IMG/VR virus record: IMGVR_UViG_3300008448_000125
Location: 1 to 51,500 of that record
Reading direction: 5' to 3' (one strand)
DNA length: 51,500 bases
Origin: a virus
The number at the start of each line of letters is the position of its first letter. Position 1 is the stretch's first letter. Made by a program: the position numbers and the translations under genes. The notes beneath the pieces were generated by a model, which made no database searches, was not told the DNA's origin, and was given only the letters and a program-made list of their open reading frames with translations. Below, piece after piece: positions 46,090 through 51,346 of the stretch.

Positions 46090-46134
46090 TGACCCCAATG
46101 AAGAAACCAAAGGAAAGAACCAAGAAAAACAAGT

Positions 46135-46233
46135 TTATGTGTCGTCGTCATTATCAGTGTCTCTCATAATAACGTAATTAAAACCAAGTGCTAAAAGCAC
46201 AGCACTAATCCAACAAAGAAAAAGTGTAATCAT
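46135..46233 (-). CDS. 32-aa single-span membrane protein
   Basis: The frame encodes MITLFLCWISAVLLALGFNY, then VIMRDTDNDDDT: one membrane span followed by an acidic tail. Its ATG overlaps the stop of the 67-aa gene (ATGA), which supports it as a coupled real gene. Targets are unknown. Confidence 0.6.
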   Translation of the reverse strand: MITLFLCWISAVLLALGFNYVIMRDTDNDDDT

Positions 46234-46433
46234 CCCCACGCTTCCACATATTCAATAAGAGTAAATCCTTCGTCAGTCTGCGTTTCCTCAACCAACTCAT
46301 CATAGGTCATCTCTTTCAATCCTTCCAGATAATCTTCAGGAGATACATCCACATCAGGATCATAATCATCATGACAAAGAAAGACATACTCATTGTAAAG
46401 TGCCTCAATCAACAGTTCTTTGGGGAAATTCAT
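46230..46433 (-). CDS. Small acidic protein (67 aa)
   Basis: The protein is MNFPKELLIEALYNEYVFLC, then HDDYDPDVDVSPEDYLEGLK and EMTYDELVEETQTDEGFTLI. It is very acidic with a helix-turn pattern, similar to several small cyanophage proteins. The start lies inside the 38-aa membrane gene in another frame. Function unknown. Confidence 0.7.
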   Translation of the reverse strand: MNFPKELLIEALYNEYVFLCHDDYDPDVDVSPEDYLEGLKEMTYDELVEETQTDEGFTLIEYVEAWG

Positions 46434-46521
46434 TTTCTTTGTTGAGATGATTAAACCAGGGAGAGAATAATGCTAGTGCCGCCCATGCAACACTAGCAGA
46501 AATGATAAGGAAGTAAATCAC
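46405..46521 (-). CDS. 38-aa membrane protein with GTG start
   Basis: The GTG overlaps the stop of the 116-aa gene (GTGA) and begins (M)IYFLIISASVAWAALALF, a membrane span, followed by SPWFNHLNKENEFPQRTVD. It overlaps the 67-aa gene's start in a different frame. The tight coupling and hydrophobic profile support a real gene; it is too short for a fold assignment. Confidence 0.55.
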   Translation of the reverse strand: MIYFLIISASVAWAALALFSPWFNHLNKENEFPQRTVD

Positions 46522-46868
46522 TTATAAAGATAACCTCCTGCCCAGTCACAACGCTCAAGCATTTGCTCACGGGAGTTGATAATCAGCACATTGTAACGCT
46601 CTCCCTTAGCAGGTGCTTTAATGCTAGCAGGTTTGTAGACAGAACCAGTCTTCTTATCAATGAAAGCGTGAATGCTATCGCGGCGATCACCAATGTGCAT
46701 GAAGACTTTGTGATACTTACGCCCAGAAGAGTCCAGAGAGTAGAAGTAACCGTCAGGAGCATCTTGCTGGAGAGCATCACACAGCATCATACCATACTTA
46801 ACAATGTTAAGATAGATGGTGTTCTGTGCGTCCTTCTGGGCAGCGTAGTCAGCGAAGGTGGTGGACAT
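46518..46868 (-). CDS. Conserved hypothetical protein (116 aa)
   Basis: The ATG at 46868 was chosen because it follows a TATAAT promoter and a CATACGCAAGCAACC-type leader. The protein has DAQNTIYLNIVKYGMMLCDA, then GYFYSLDSSGRKYHKVFMHI, FIDKKTGSVYKPASIKAPAK and CDWAGGYLYK. This family is widespread in cyanophages and other T4-like phages, function unknown. It is a compact beta domain with a conserved V-Y-K-P-A-S-I-K-A-P-A-K loop. It starts the operon that ends with the metalloprotease. Confidence 0.8.
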   Translation of the reverse strand: MSTTFADYAAQKDAQNTIYLNIVKYGMMLCDALQQDAPDGYFYSLDSSGRKYHKVFMHIGDRRDSIHAFIDKKTGSVYKPASIKAPAKGERYNVLIINSREQMLERCDWAGGYLYK

Positions 46869-46889
46869 CGGTTGCTTGCGTATGAAGGT

Positions 46890-46948
46890 ATTATAGGGCA
46901 TCCTAGACGCCTCTCAGGGGTCAGTATGCCAGTTCGGGAACTGGATCC
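46890..46948 (-). promoter_or_regulatory. Palindrome-promoter cassette for the 116-aa gene
   Basis: Palindrome at 46925-46948 (GGATCCAGTT and AACTGGCATA in minus-strand order), a 29-bp gap, then TATAAT (46890-46895). It lies in the end of the 41-aa gene. Confidence 0.8.
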
Positions 46949-47046
46949 CAGGAGTCGTCCTCTTTCATGTATCCCATCCAGTCTTTAGGATCTACATCAT
47001 AGATCTCAATCTCACGAATTTCATCCAGAATCTCAGATAAGTCCAT
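46921..47046 (-). CDS. Small acidic protein (41 aa)
   Basis: The frame encodes MDLSEILDEIREIEIYDVDP, then KDWMGYMKEDDSWDPVPELA. It is acidic and helical with Trp/Asp-rich end. It is preceded by GAGGGT and a TACAAT element (47073-47078) without a palindrome. Its last codons contain the palindrome of the next unit. Function unknown. Confidence 0.6.
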   Translation of the reverse strand: MDLSEILDEIREIEIYDVDPKDWMGYMKEDDSWDPVPELAY

Positions 47047-47090
47047 GAAGTTGACCCTCAAATTGTTTAGTTATTGTAGCATAAGGCAGA

Positions 47091-47477
47091 CTAAACCGCC
47101 AGTGCTCCAGAAGGAATTTCTACAATCTCAGGCAGTTTGCTATCATCAAACTGGTGCATGTTGTAGCACACCCATTCACCATTACGGAAGACATAAGCAT
47201 ACTCTTCGCTGTTGTCGGGCAGCAGGTATTCTCCAAGGAAAGCATCAAGGCGAGGAGGGCAATTCTCACCACGAGCAGAATAATACTCTGCTTCCTTGTC
47301 ATCATTCCAACAGGAACTCATATCACCACCATCAATCAGTTCAGAAACTTTCTCTTTGGTGTTGTAATGAGTGTTCAGAATACGACCCAACCATTCGGGA
47401 TACCCATCCCAATGATGATAGCTTGAAAGAATAGAACCGTCAGAGAGTTCAATTCCAATTCTGGAGCGAGTCGCCAT
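47091..47477 (-). CDS. Conserved hypothetical protein (128 aa)
   Basis: The start MATRSRIGIELSDGSILSSY and the HHWDGYPEWLGRIL segment define a family that is very common in phages and some bacteria, of unknown function. The middle has ISELIDGGDMSSCWNDDKEA-like features, and the C-terminus a beta-strand FRNGEWVCYN. The HHWDGYP histidine and aspartate residues could form a metal or catalytic site (guess). It has its own palindrome promoter with the leader TTCAGTTCAAAC. Confidence 0.82.
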   Translation of the reverse strand: MATRSRIGIELSDGSILSSYHHWDGYPEWLGRILNTHYNTKEKVSELIDGGDMSSCWNDDKEAEYYSARGENCPPRLDAFLGEYLLPDNSEEYAYVFRNGEWVCYNMHQFDDSKLPEIVEIPSGALAV

Positions 47478-47497
47478 TGCCTTTGTTTGAACTGAAG

Positions 47498-48475
47498 TCA
47501 GTATAGGGCATCCACAAGCGGGTTTGATGCCTGCTGTACCAGTTCATCAACTGTCTCCTGTGCAATGGTGATAGCATCGGGATTCACGTCCAGGGTGACG
47601 CAATTTCGGTTCAGGTTAAAAGCGGAAATAGCAGTCGTTCCAGATCCACAGAAGGGATCCAGAACCCATCCACCCTCAGGACATGATGACTTTATGATAC
47701 GTTCTAACAGTTTCAGGGGCTTTTGTGTGGGATATTTACGCTTATTCTTCTCACTTCTGCTGATAAAGTATACATCATCCCACAAATTCTGCACTGGAAC
47801 ACCTTTGGACTCATGAGAATAGATTTTCTTGTAGATATTGTTTGCACCGTAGTGCAAACGGTCCTGGGCGTCCAGTTCTTCCAGTTTTTCCCTTGTTATA
47901 CGGAACCCAAACTGTGGATTATATCCTTTGTACTCAAATCTTGCACAAGGACGACTCTTCTCACCGCTAACTTTAGCGAGAGCATAATAACCAACCTCAT
48001 CCTTGTTTTGGAAACTATTCGCAGCATATACTGGATCCAGAGAGGTATATTCAACCTCAAAGTATGGACTACCTTTACGGAAGACCATAATGCTGTCTAC
48101 GATGTTACCCCAACCGTTCTTGATATTGTTCTTTGGACCGCTGCGTTTCCAAGAAATATTTGTGTAGAAAGCGTCACGAATCTTGCGATTAACTTTAGAC
48201 AATACCAGAGCATTACCAATGAAGTTATTATGACAATACATCCACCCATCTTTATTCAGTTTGGCGTAGGCATTGTTGATAACTTCAGCATACCAGTCAA
48301 TATAATCATCAAAGGAAGTCCAGTTGTCTGAGAATCCTTTCTCTTGACCATCTTCCTCTTGCATAGTAAAGTCCCTCTGCAATCCAAAGGGAGGATCCAT
48401 ATAAACTAGGTCAAATGTCTGGTCAACAGTATTCAGTTCTTCAACGGGTTTCTGAAGAATCTTGATCTCAGACAT
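47498..48475 (-). CDS. Beta-class DNA methyltransferase (325 aa)
   Basis: Motif IV DPPF (Asp27-Pro-Pro-Phe30) comes first and motif I DPFCGSGTT (about 273-281) near the end, the order of beta-class N4-cytosine/N6-adenine DNA methyltransferases. The TQKPLKLLERII stretch before motif I is typical too. Target specificity cannot be told. It probably protects phage DNA from restriction or marks it. No restriction enzyme gene is adjacent. The ATG at 48475 was preferred over a TTG two codons upstream. A TTGACG-17-TATCAT promoter lies directly upstream. The last codons overlap the palindrome cassette of the next unit. Confidence 0.88.
   Translation of the reverse strand: MSEIKILQKPVEELNTVDQTFDLVYMDPPFGLQRDFTMQEEDGQEKGFSDNWTSFDDYIDWYAEVINNAYAKLNKDGWMYCHNNFIGNALVLSKVNRKIRDAFYTNISWKRSGPKNNIKNGWGNIVDSIMVFRKGSPYFEVEYTSLDPVYAANSFQNKDEVGYYALAKVSGEKSRPCARFEYKGYNPQFGFRITREKLEELDAQDRLHYGANNIYKKIYSHESKGVPVQNLWDDVYFISRSEKNKRKYPTQKPLKLLERIIKSSCPEGGWVLDPFCGSGTTAISAFNLNRNCVTLDVNPDAITIAQETVDELVQQASNPLVDALY
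47500..47558 (-). promoter_or_regulatory. Palindrome-promoter cassette for the 128-aa gene
   Basis: Palindrome at 47535-47558 (GGAGACAGTT and AACTGGTACA in minus-strand order), a 29-bp gap, then TATACT (47500-47505), all inside the 3' end of the methyltransferase gene. Confidence 0.8.
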
Positions 48476-48497
48476 AATCAATCACTTACAACAAACT

Positions 48498-48526
48498 ATG
48501 ATACCATAAAAAAAGGAGGGCGTCAA
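48498..48526 (-). promoter_or_regulatory. Sigma70-type promoter for the methyltransferase gene
   Basis: TTGACG (48521-48526), 17 bp, TATCAT (48498-48503). The -35 hexamer is the loop of the terminator of the CP12-like gene, so the two elements overlap. Confidence 0.65.
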
Positions 48527-48532
48527 CCCTCC
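48508..48532 (-). terminator. Rho-independent terminator after the CP12-like gene
   Basis: Perfect GGAGGG...CCCTCC 6-bp stem (48515-48532) and seven T on the minus strand, six bases after the stop. Confidence 0.9.
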
Positions 48533-48538
48533 AATCTA

Positions 48539-48751
48539 TCAGTCATCGTAGACTCTACATTCCAGTGCATTAGGATGAGTGTCGCAATACAACTCAAGTG
48601 GTGTAGGATCGTGTGAATCTTCTGGATGATGTTCTTTATATGTTTTCAGTGCTTCTAACTCTTCCTCAGTGTGCCTTCTTGCTTGTGGAGAGATAGTTGG
48701 ATCACTCAAAAGGTCCTCGTCCTTTTGAATATGTGTGTCGATGTTTTCCAT
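48539..48751 (-). CDS. cp12: CP12-like Calvin-cycle regulator (70 aa)
   Basis: The C-terminus (DPTPLELYCDTHPNALECRV, then YDD) matches the CP12 signature: a Cys-x8-Cys pair (C56 and C65) in a Leu-Glu-x-Tyr/Phe-Cys...Glu-Cys-Arg-x-Tyr-Asp frame. CP12 binds GAPDH and phosphoribulokinase and shuts down the Calvin cycle; phage versions are proposed to divert carbon to the pentose phosphate pathway and so to nucleotides and NADPH. The N-terminal cysteine pair of plant CP12 is absent, as in other phage versions recalled. The helical N-terminus (MENIDTHIQKDEDLLSDPTI) is phage-specific. Upstream is an AATAAATA element; a strong terminator follows. Confidence 0.85.
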   Translation of the reverse strand: MENIDTHIQKDEDLLSDPTISPQARRHTEEELEALKTYKEHHPEDSHDPTPLELYCDTHPNALECRVYDD

Positions 48752-48773
48752 TGTTTTGTAACGGGATAATACT

Positions 48774-48781
48774 TATTTATT
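48774..48781 (-). promoter_or_regulatory. Late promoter variant (AATAAATA) before the CP12-like gene
   Basis: AATAAATA on the minus strand, 23 bases before the CP12-like ATG, overlapping the end of the 58-aa gene. Confidence 0.5.
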
Positions 48782-48782
48782 T

Positions 48783-48959
48783 TTATCGCGGTGTGTTGTC
48801 TTCCTTTCCTTCAAGACTTCGCACCATAAGTTCAGCAAACTTTTCCATTTTTTCGGCAGAAACTGTTTGTGGAGCATAGGTTATTGCGTCTTTGAGGGCA
48901 ATAAGTTCTTCCCACTCTTCTTTTGTGAGAACTTCAGAACCAGTTTTTGCGAGAGTCAT
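48783..48959 (-). CDS. Conserved small protein (58 aa)
   Basis: The frame encodes MTLAKTGSEVLTKEEWEELI, then ALKDAITYAPQTVSAEKMEK and FAELMVRSLEGKEDNTPR. It is helical and charged. The EVLTKEEWExLIALKDAI segment is characteristic of a small cyanophage family (recalled). A GCAAGGAACTC ribosome binding region precedes the ATG. Function unknown; it sits directly before the CP12-like gene and may share its transcript. Confidence 0.75.
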   Translation of the reverse strand: MTLAKTGSEVLTKEEWEELIALKDAITYAPQTVSAEKMEKFAELMVRSLEGKEDNTPR

Positions 48960-49047
48960 GAGTTCCTTGCGATGTGTCCCAATGTTAGCATTTCAATATA
49001 CTAATATCTAGAAACTTAATACTTTCTTTGGGATCACGTTACACTTC

Positions 49048-49272
49048 TTAATCTCCGAAGAAAGAACCAAAGGATCCACTGTCGCCAAACTTACGATTTT
49101 CCATCTTATCAAGCAGAGCATCTGTGCTGATGAGGGTATCAATTTGCATAATCATATCGGCAATATGTTTAGCAATGAATGGTTTTTCTTGACGAGCAGC
49201 ATAAGATAATGCATTTCTTAATGATGCTTCTGCTTCTCGCAAACTCGTTTCAACTGATTCAGATAGAGCCAT
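49048..49272 (-). CDS. Small helical protein (74 aa)
   Basis: The ATG at 49272 was chosen because it overlaps the preceding gene's end; it gives MALSESVETSLREAEASLRN, then ALSYAARQEKPFIAKHIADM and IMQIDTLISTDALLDKMENR, with a Gly/Ser/Phe-rich tail. The helical bundle with a polar surface recalls small regulators that bind a larger protein. A TTGACA...TAAAAT promoter-like pair lies within the gene upstream, 6 bases before another in-frame ATG at 49332, so a longer form is possible. It is the last gene of the right-hand operon. Confidence 0.65.
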   Translation of the reverse strand: MALSESVETSLREAEASLRNALSYAARQEKPFIAKHIADMIMQIDTLISTDALLDKMENRKFGDSGSFGSFFGD

Positions 49273-49450
49273 TTGCATCCTCACATTTTTCATAAAAAAT
49301 CCCATTTTTATAACAGGACTTTCCAGTTTCATAATATTTTACTATATTTGGTTGTGGTTTGTCAAGGTTACAGTATTCGCCTTGACTTTCTAGAAAGTTA
49401 TTAGCACATCCCATTACAAGTATGGGAGCAAGAAAATTAAGAGTATACAT
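49259..49450 (-). CDS. Small lipoprotein-like protein (63 aa)
   Basis: The N-terminus MYTLNFLAPILVMGCANNFL has a hydrophobic stretch followed by Val-Met-Gly-Cys, the form of a bacterial lipobox with Cys15. The rest is polar with three further cysteines (YCNLDKPQPNIVKYYETGKS, then CYKNGIFYEKC). The ATG overlaps the stop of the 142-aa gene (TAATG). If processed, it would be an envelope lipoprotein, for example in superinfection exclusion; this is a guess. Confidence 0.55.
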   Translation of the reverse strand: MYTLNFLAPILVMGCANNFLESQGEYCNLDKPQPNIVKYYETGKSCYKNGIFYEKCEDANGSI

Positions 49451-49878
49451 TATGATCCAGGAGTCCAGTCATATCCACCCCATGCCTTAATTGCTTCATA
49501 TTCAGCATCAAGTTGTGCTCGCTTGTTATAGTATTCTGCCTCACGCAGGTTATACTCACGACACTTATCTTTCTCTTCTTGTTCTGCCGCAGCATCACAC
49601 ATTGCATTGAGTTCTTCTTCAGTATACTGAGAAAACTCTTCACCAGTTGGACTTAAGTCAACAGGACGATTACCTTTTAGCAGAGAAAGAAACTCAATAT
49701 TCTTAGTCAGATACTTTTTATGATACTCTACATTTTCATCCACACATTTGATAAGAGTATCGTAAATGTCTTGTGGGGTAAGATCTTCAGAATTCAAAGC
49801 ATCATGTAACCAGTTTTCAAGGTGCTCAAGTGAATACTTTTTATATTCAAAATCAGTGCTGTACGGATTTGAGGTCAT
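49450..49878 (-). CDS. Conserved hypothetical protein (142 aa)
   Basis: The protein is MTSNPYSTDFEYKKYSLEHL, then ENWLHDALNSEDLTPQDIYD and TLIKCVDENVEYHKKYLTKN, a long charged helical stretch, then YTEEELNAMCDAAAEQEEKD and a Trp/Tyr end (AWGGYDWTPGS). The helix-rich layout and TLIKCVDENVEYHKK segment belong to a family found in cyanophages. No catalytic motif is visible. It starts within the end of the 57-aa gene (26-base overlap). Confidence 0.75.
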   Translation of the reverse strand: MTSNPYSTDFEYKKYSLEHLENWLHDALNSEDLTPQDIYDTLIKCVDENVEYHKKYLTKNIEFLSLLKGNRPVDLSPTGEEFSQYTEEELNAMCDAAAEQEEKDKCREYNLREAEYYNKRAQLDAEYEAIKAWGGYDWTPGS

Positions 49879-50026
49879 CTAGGTAGTCCTTGATTGCTTG
49901 CTCCATAATAACCTGAACTTCCTTCTGAGTCAAGCCATTAAGCCACGACCATTTTGAGTCTTGTGGGTCCCAGTCCATTGTGAATGAACCATCTTTGTTT
50001 TCTGTTATTTTAAGAGAGTCTTCCAT
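49853..50026 (-). CDS. Conserved small protein (57 aa)
   Basis: The frame encodes MEDSLKITENKDGSFTMDWD, then PQDSKWSWLNGLTQKEVQVI and MEQAIKDYLDDLKSVQH. The sequence MEDSLKITExxDGSFTMxWD with a Trp-rich middle is strongly conserved in cyanophages (recalled), function unknown. It overlaps the stop of the 63-aa gene (TGATG). Confidence 0.78.
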   Translation of the reverse strand: MEDSLKITENKDGSFTMDWDPQDSKWSWLNGLTQKEVQVIMEQAIKDYLDDLKSVQH

Positions 50027-50217
50027 CAGAGTTCAGTATAATCTGGATCTTTTTTTGCTTTCTTACGAATTTTTTTGAGTTCTTTGAGTTCCATTTTAAT
50101 ATTTTGGTAGGCAGTTTCTGCATCAATCTTCCCACCCATTTCAAGAGCAATAATGATATCTGCTCTCGTTCCAAAATGTGATAATGCCTTTTCTAAATTG
50201 CTTAGACCTTCATACAT
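50026..50217 (-). CDS. Small helical protein (63 aa)
   Basis: The ATG at 50217 was chosen because it overlaps the upstream stop. The product (MYEGLSNLEKALSHFGTRAD, then IIIALEMGGKIDAETAYQNI and KMELKELKKIRKKAKKDPDY) is helical with a very basic C-terminal segment, suitable for nucleic acid or membrane contact. Function unknown. Confidence 0.7.
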   Translation of the reverse strand: MYEGLSNLEKALSHFGTRADIIIALEMGGKIDAETAYQNIKMELKELKKIRKKAKKDPDYTEL

Positions 50218-50428
50218 CTGGAATAATCCTACAATGCTCGGCAAGAATATCTATGCGAGCATCAAGGGAGTTTTCCATCTCATAAAGAGCATTAGTGAGT
50301 CCAATGTTCTCTTCTTCAAGGACACGAACACGGTCTTCAAGTTGAGTCAGTCTATCATAAACATCATCCATAGGAACACTGTCCGTAATTCCCCACTTTT
50401 CAAGAAACCAGTATGGATTACTTTTCAT
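50210..50428 (-). CDS. Small coiled-coil protein (72 aa)
   Basis: The protein (MKSNPYWFLEKWGITDSVPM, then DDVYDRLTQLEDRVRVLEEE and NIGLTNALYEMENSLDARID) has an aromatic start and a central heptad coiled coil. It overlaps both neighbours. Function unknown; it may pair with the helical protein next to it. Confidence 0.7.
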   Translation of the reverse strand: MKSNPYWFLEKWGITDSVPMDDVYDRLTQLEDRVRVLEEENIGLTNALYEMENSLDARIDILAEHCRIIPDV

Positions 50429-50655
50429 AGTTTTCCACCTACTTCGCCCGAATAAGATTTGGTCTCAGTCCAACCTTCCTGCCGTCCTTTAAGATAAAAA
50501 CGGGTGCCTGATATACATGACTCTTCAGTGAGAGCTGAGACCAATCCGTTACCTTCTTTGTCATAACTATCCCAGAGAAATTTTCCTTTTACAACATAAA
50601 AACATTCGTCAATCAGTTTCTTATCTGGTATATCAAGTGGATTGCGTTTCGTCAT
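50425..50655 (-). CDS. Small hypothetical protein (76 aa)
   Basis: The ATG at 50655 gives MTKRNPLDIPDKKLIDECFY, then VVKGKFLWDSYDKEGNGLVS and ALTEESCISGTRFYLKGRQE. It is a beta-rich domain with two cysteines, possibly an SH3-like fold. It overlaps the gene upstream by 23 bases. No family is assigned. Confidence 0.65.
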   Translation of the reverse strand: MTKRNPLDIPDKKLIDECFYVVKGKFLWDSYDKEGNGLVSALTEESCISGTRFYLKGRQEGWTETKSYSGEVGGKL

Positions 50656-50860
50656 TTTTTTTATTGAATCCAAAAGGTTGAGTTTCTGCTTCTTTCTCTA
50701 CGCGAAGTTTCTGTGCTAGGGTGCAGACATTCTCAGCAACTTTGAGGACATCTTCTACCTTAGTATCGGCAGGCAGACGCCCTTTCACATATTCATAGAT
50801 AGGAAAGAAGATGTCTGCTGCTTCGGTTACTTCTTCAATTGTCAGTGGTTTTGTATTCAT
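50633..50860 (-). CDS. Small helical protein (75 aa)
   Basis: The protein is MNTKPLTIEEVTEAADIFFP, then IYEYVKGRLPADTKVEDVLK and VAENVCTLAQKLRVEKEAET: three helices with a short basic tail. The VAENVCTLAQKLR helix with an upstream EVLKV pattern looks like a small DNA- or protein-binding module. It overlaps the 56-aa gene by 26 bases. Function unknown. Confidence 0.7.
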   Translation of the reverse strand: MNTKPLTIEEVTEAADIFFPIYEYVKGRLPADTKVEDVLKVAENVCTLAQKLRVEKEAETQPFGFNKKNDETQST

Positions 50861-51005
50861 TGGGTCTCTTCAAATCAGGGTGAGGTGCATACAGTGGTCC
50901 TTGGTAATCACCAGCATGAACTTTTTTAAGTGCCTCTACAACTTCAGGAGTTTCATCCCAAGTCCATACATCGCCAGTTTTTCCAGTAAAAGTGCGTTCA
51001 GTCAT
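50835..51005 (-). CDS. Small conserved protein (56 aa)
   Basis: The frame encodes MTERTFTGKTGDVWTWDETP, then EVVEALKKVHAGDYQGPLYA and PHPDLKRPNEYKTTDN. The strand DVWTWDETPEVVEALKK followed by YxGPLYAPHPDL is distinctive and probably belongs to a conserved cyanophage family. It overlaps the end of the 61-aa gene by eight bases. Function unknown. Confidence 0.68.
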   Translation of the reverse strand: MTERTFTGKTGDVWTWDETPEVVEALKKVHAGDYQGPLYAPHPDLKRPNEYKTTDN

Positions 51006-51183
51006 TCATAACCTCCTGAGTTGCGTTGAGTAGTGTTTGCACCATTGCATCTAAAGTATCCATTGGAATCCACGCTGGATCTTCATTAGCAAACTGTACT
51101 AGAACTTCAGTAACTTTCTTACGATACTGAAGACTATACAGAGTTCTTGTATTTTTAACGAATGATATAGGATTAGTCATCAT
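50998..51183 (-). CDS. Small helical protein (61 aa)
   Basis: The protein (MMTNPISFVKNTRTLYSLQY, then RKKVTEVLVQFANEDPAWIP and MDTLDAMVQTLLNATQEVMN) has a basic start and an amphipathic helix. A second in-frame ATG one codon downstream is an alternative start. It overlaps the genes on both sides, in keeping with the polycistronic right-hand operon. Function unknown. Confidence 0.65.
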   Translation of the reverse strand: MMTNPISFVKNTRTLYSLQYRKKVTEVLVQFANEDPAWIPMDTLDAMVQTLLNATQEVMND

Positions 51184-51346
51184 ATTTGTAACTGAGTTTG
51201 ATGTCTTTCTTGTTTAGTTTGTAACGATCAATGTGTTTTTTACGGTGCTCTTCAGATTGGAAATAACACTTACGTGTTTCCTTTCCGTCCTTATGAATGA
51301 GTTTCCAAGGGAACTGATCAAATGGAAATTCTTCTGTGTAGTCCAT
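51173..51346 (-). CDS. Conserved small protein (57 aa)
   Basis: The frame encodes MDYTEEFPFDQFPWKLIHKD, then GKETRKCYFQSEEHRKKHID and RYKLNKKDIKLSYKYDD. The MDYTEEFPFDQFPWxLIHKDG start and the basic His-rich middle (EEHRKKHIDRY) are strongly conserved in cyanophages (recalled); function unknown, nucleic acid binding possible from charge. It overlaps the upstream stop (TGATG). Confidence 0.75.
   Translation of the reverse strand: MDYTEEFPFDQFPWKLIHKDGKETRKCYFQSEEHRKKHIDRYKLNKKDIKLSYKYDD

Noticed and set aside
46052-46132. Possible 26-aa hydrophobic frame with TTG start between the 32-aa membrane protein and the metalloprotease
   Set aside because: No ribosome binding site and overlap with the metalloprotease start; hydrophobic by composition, not well enough supported.
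37479-47558. Palindromes as CRP- or NtcA-type sites
   Set aside because: The half-sites are 10 bp around a 4-bp centre, not the TGTGA-N6-TCACA or GTA-N8-TAC layout of those regulators.
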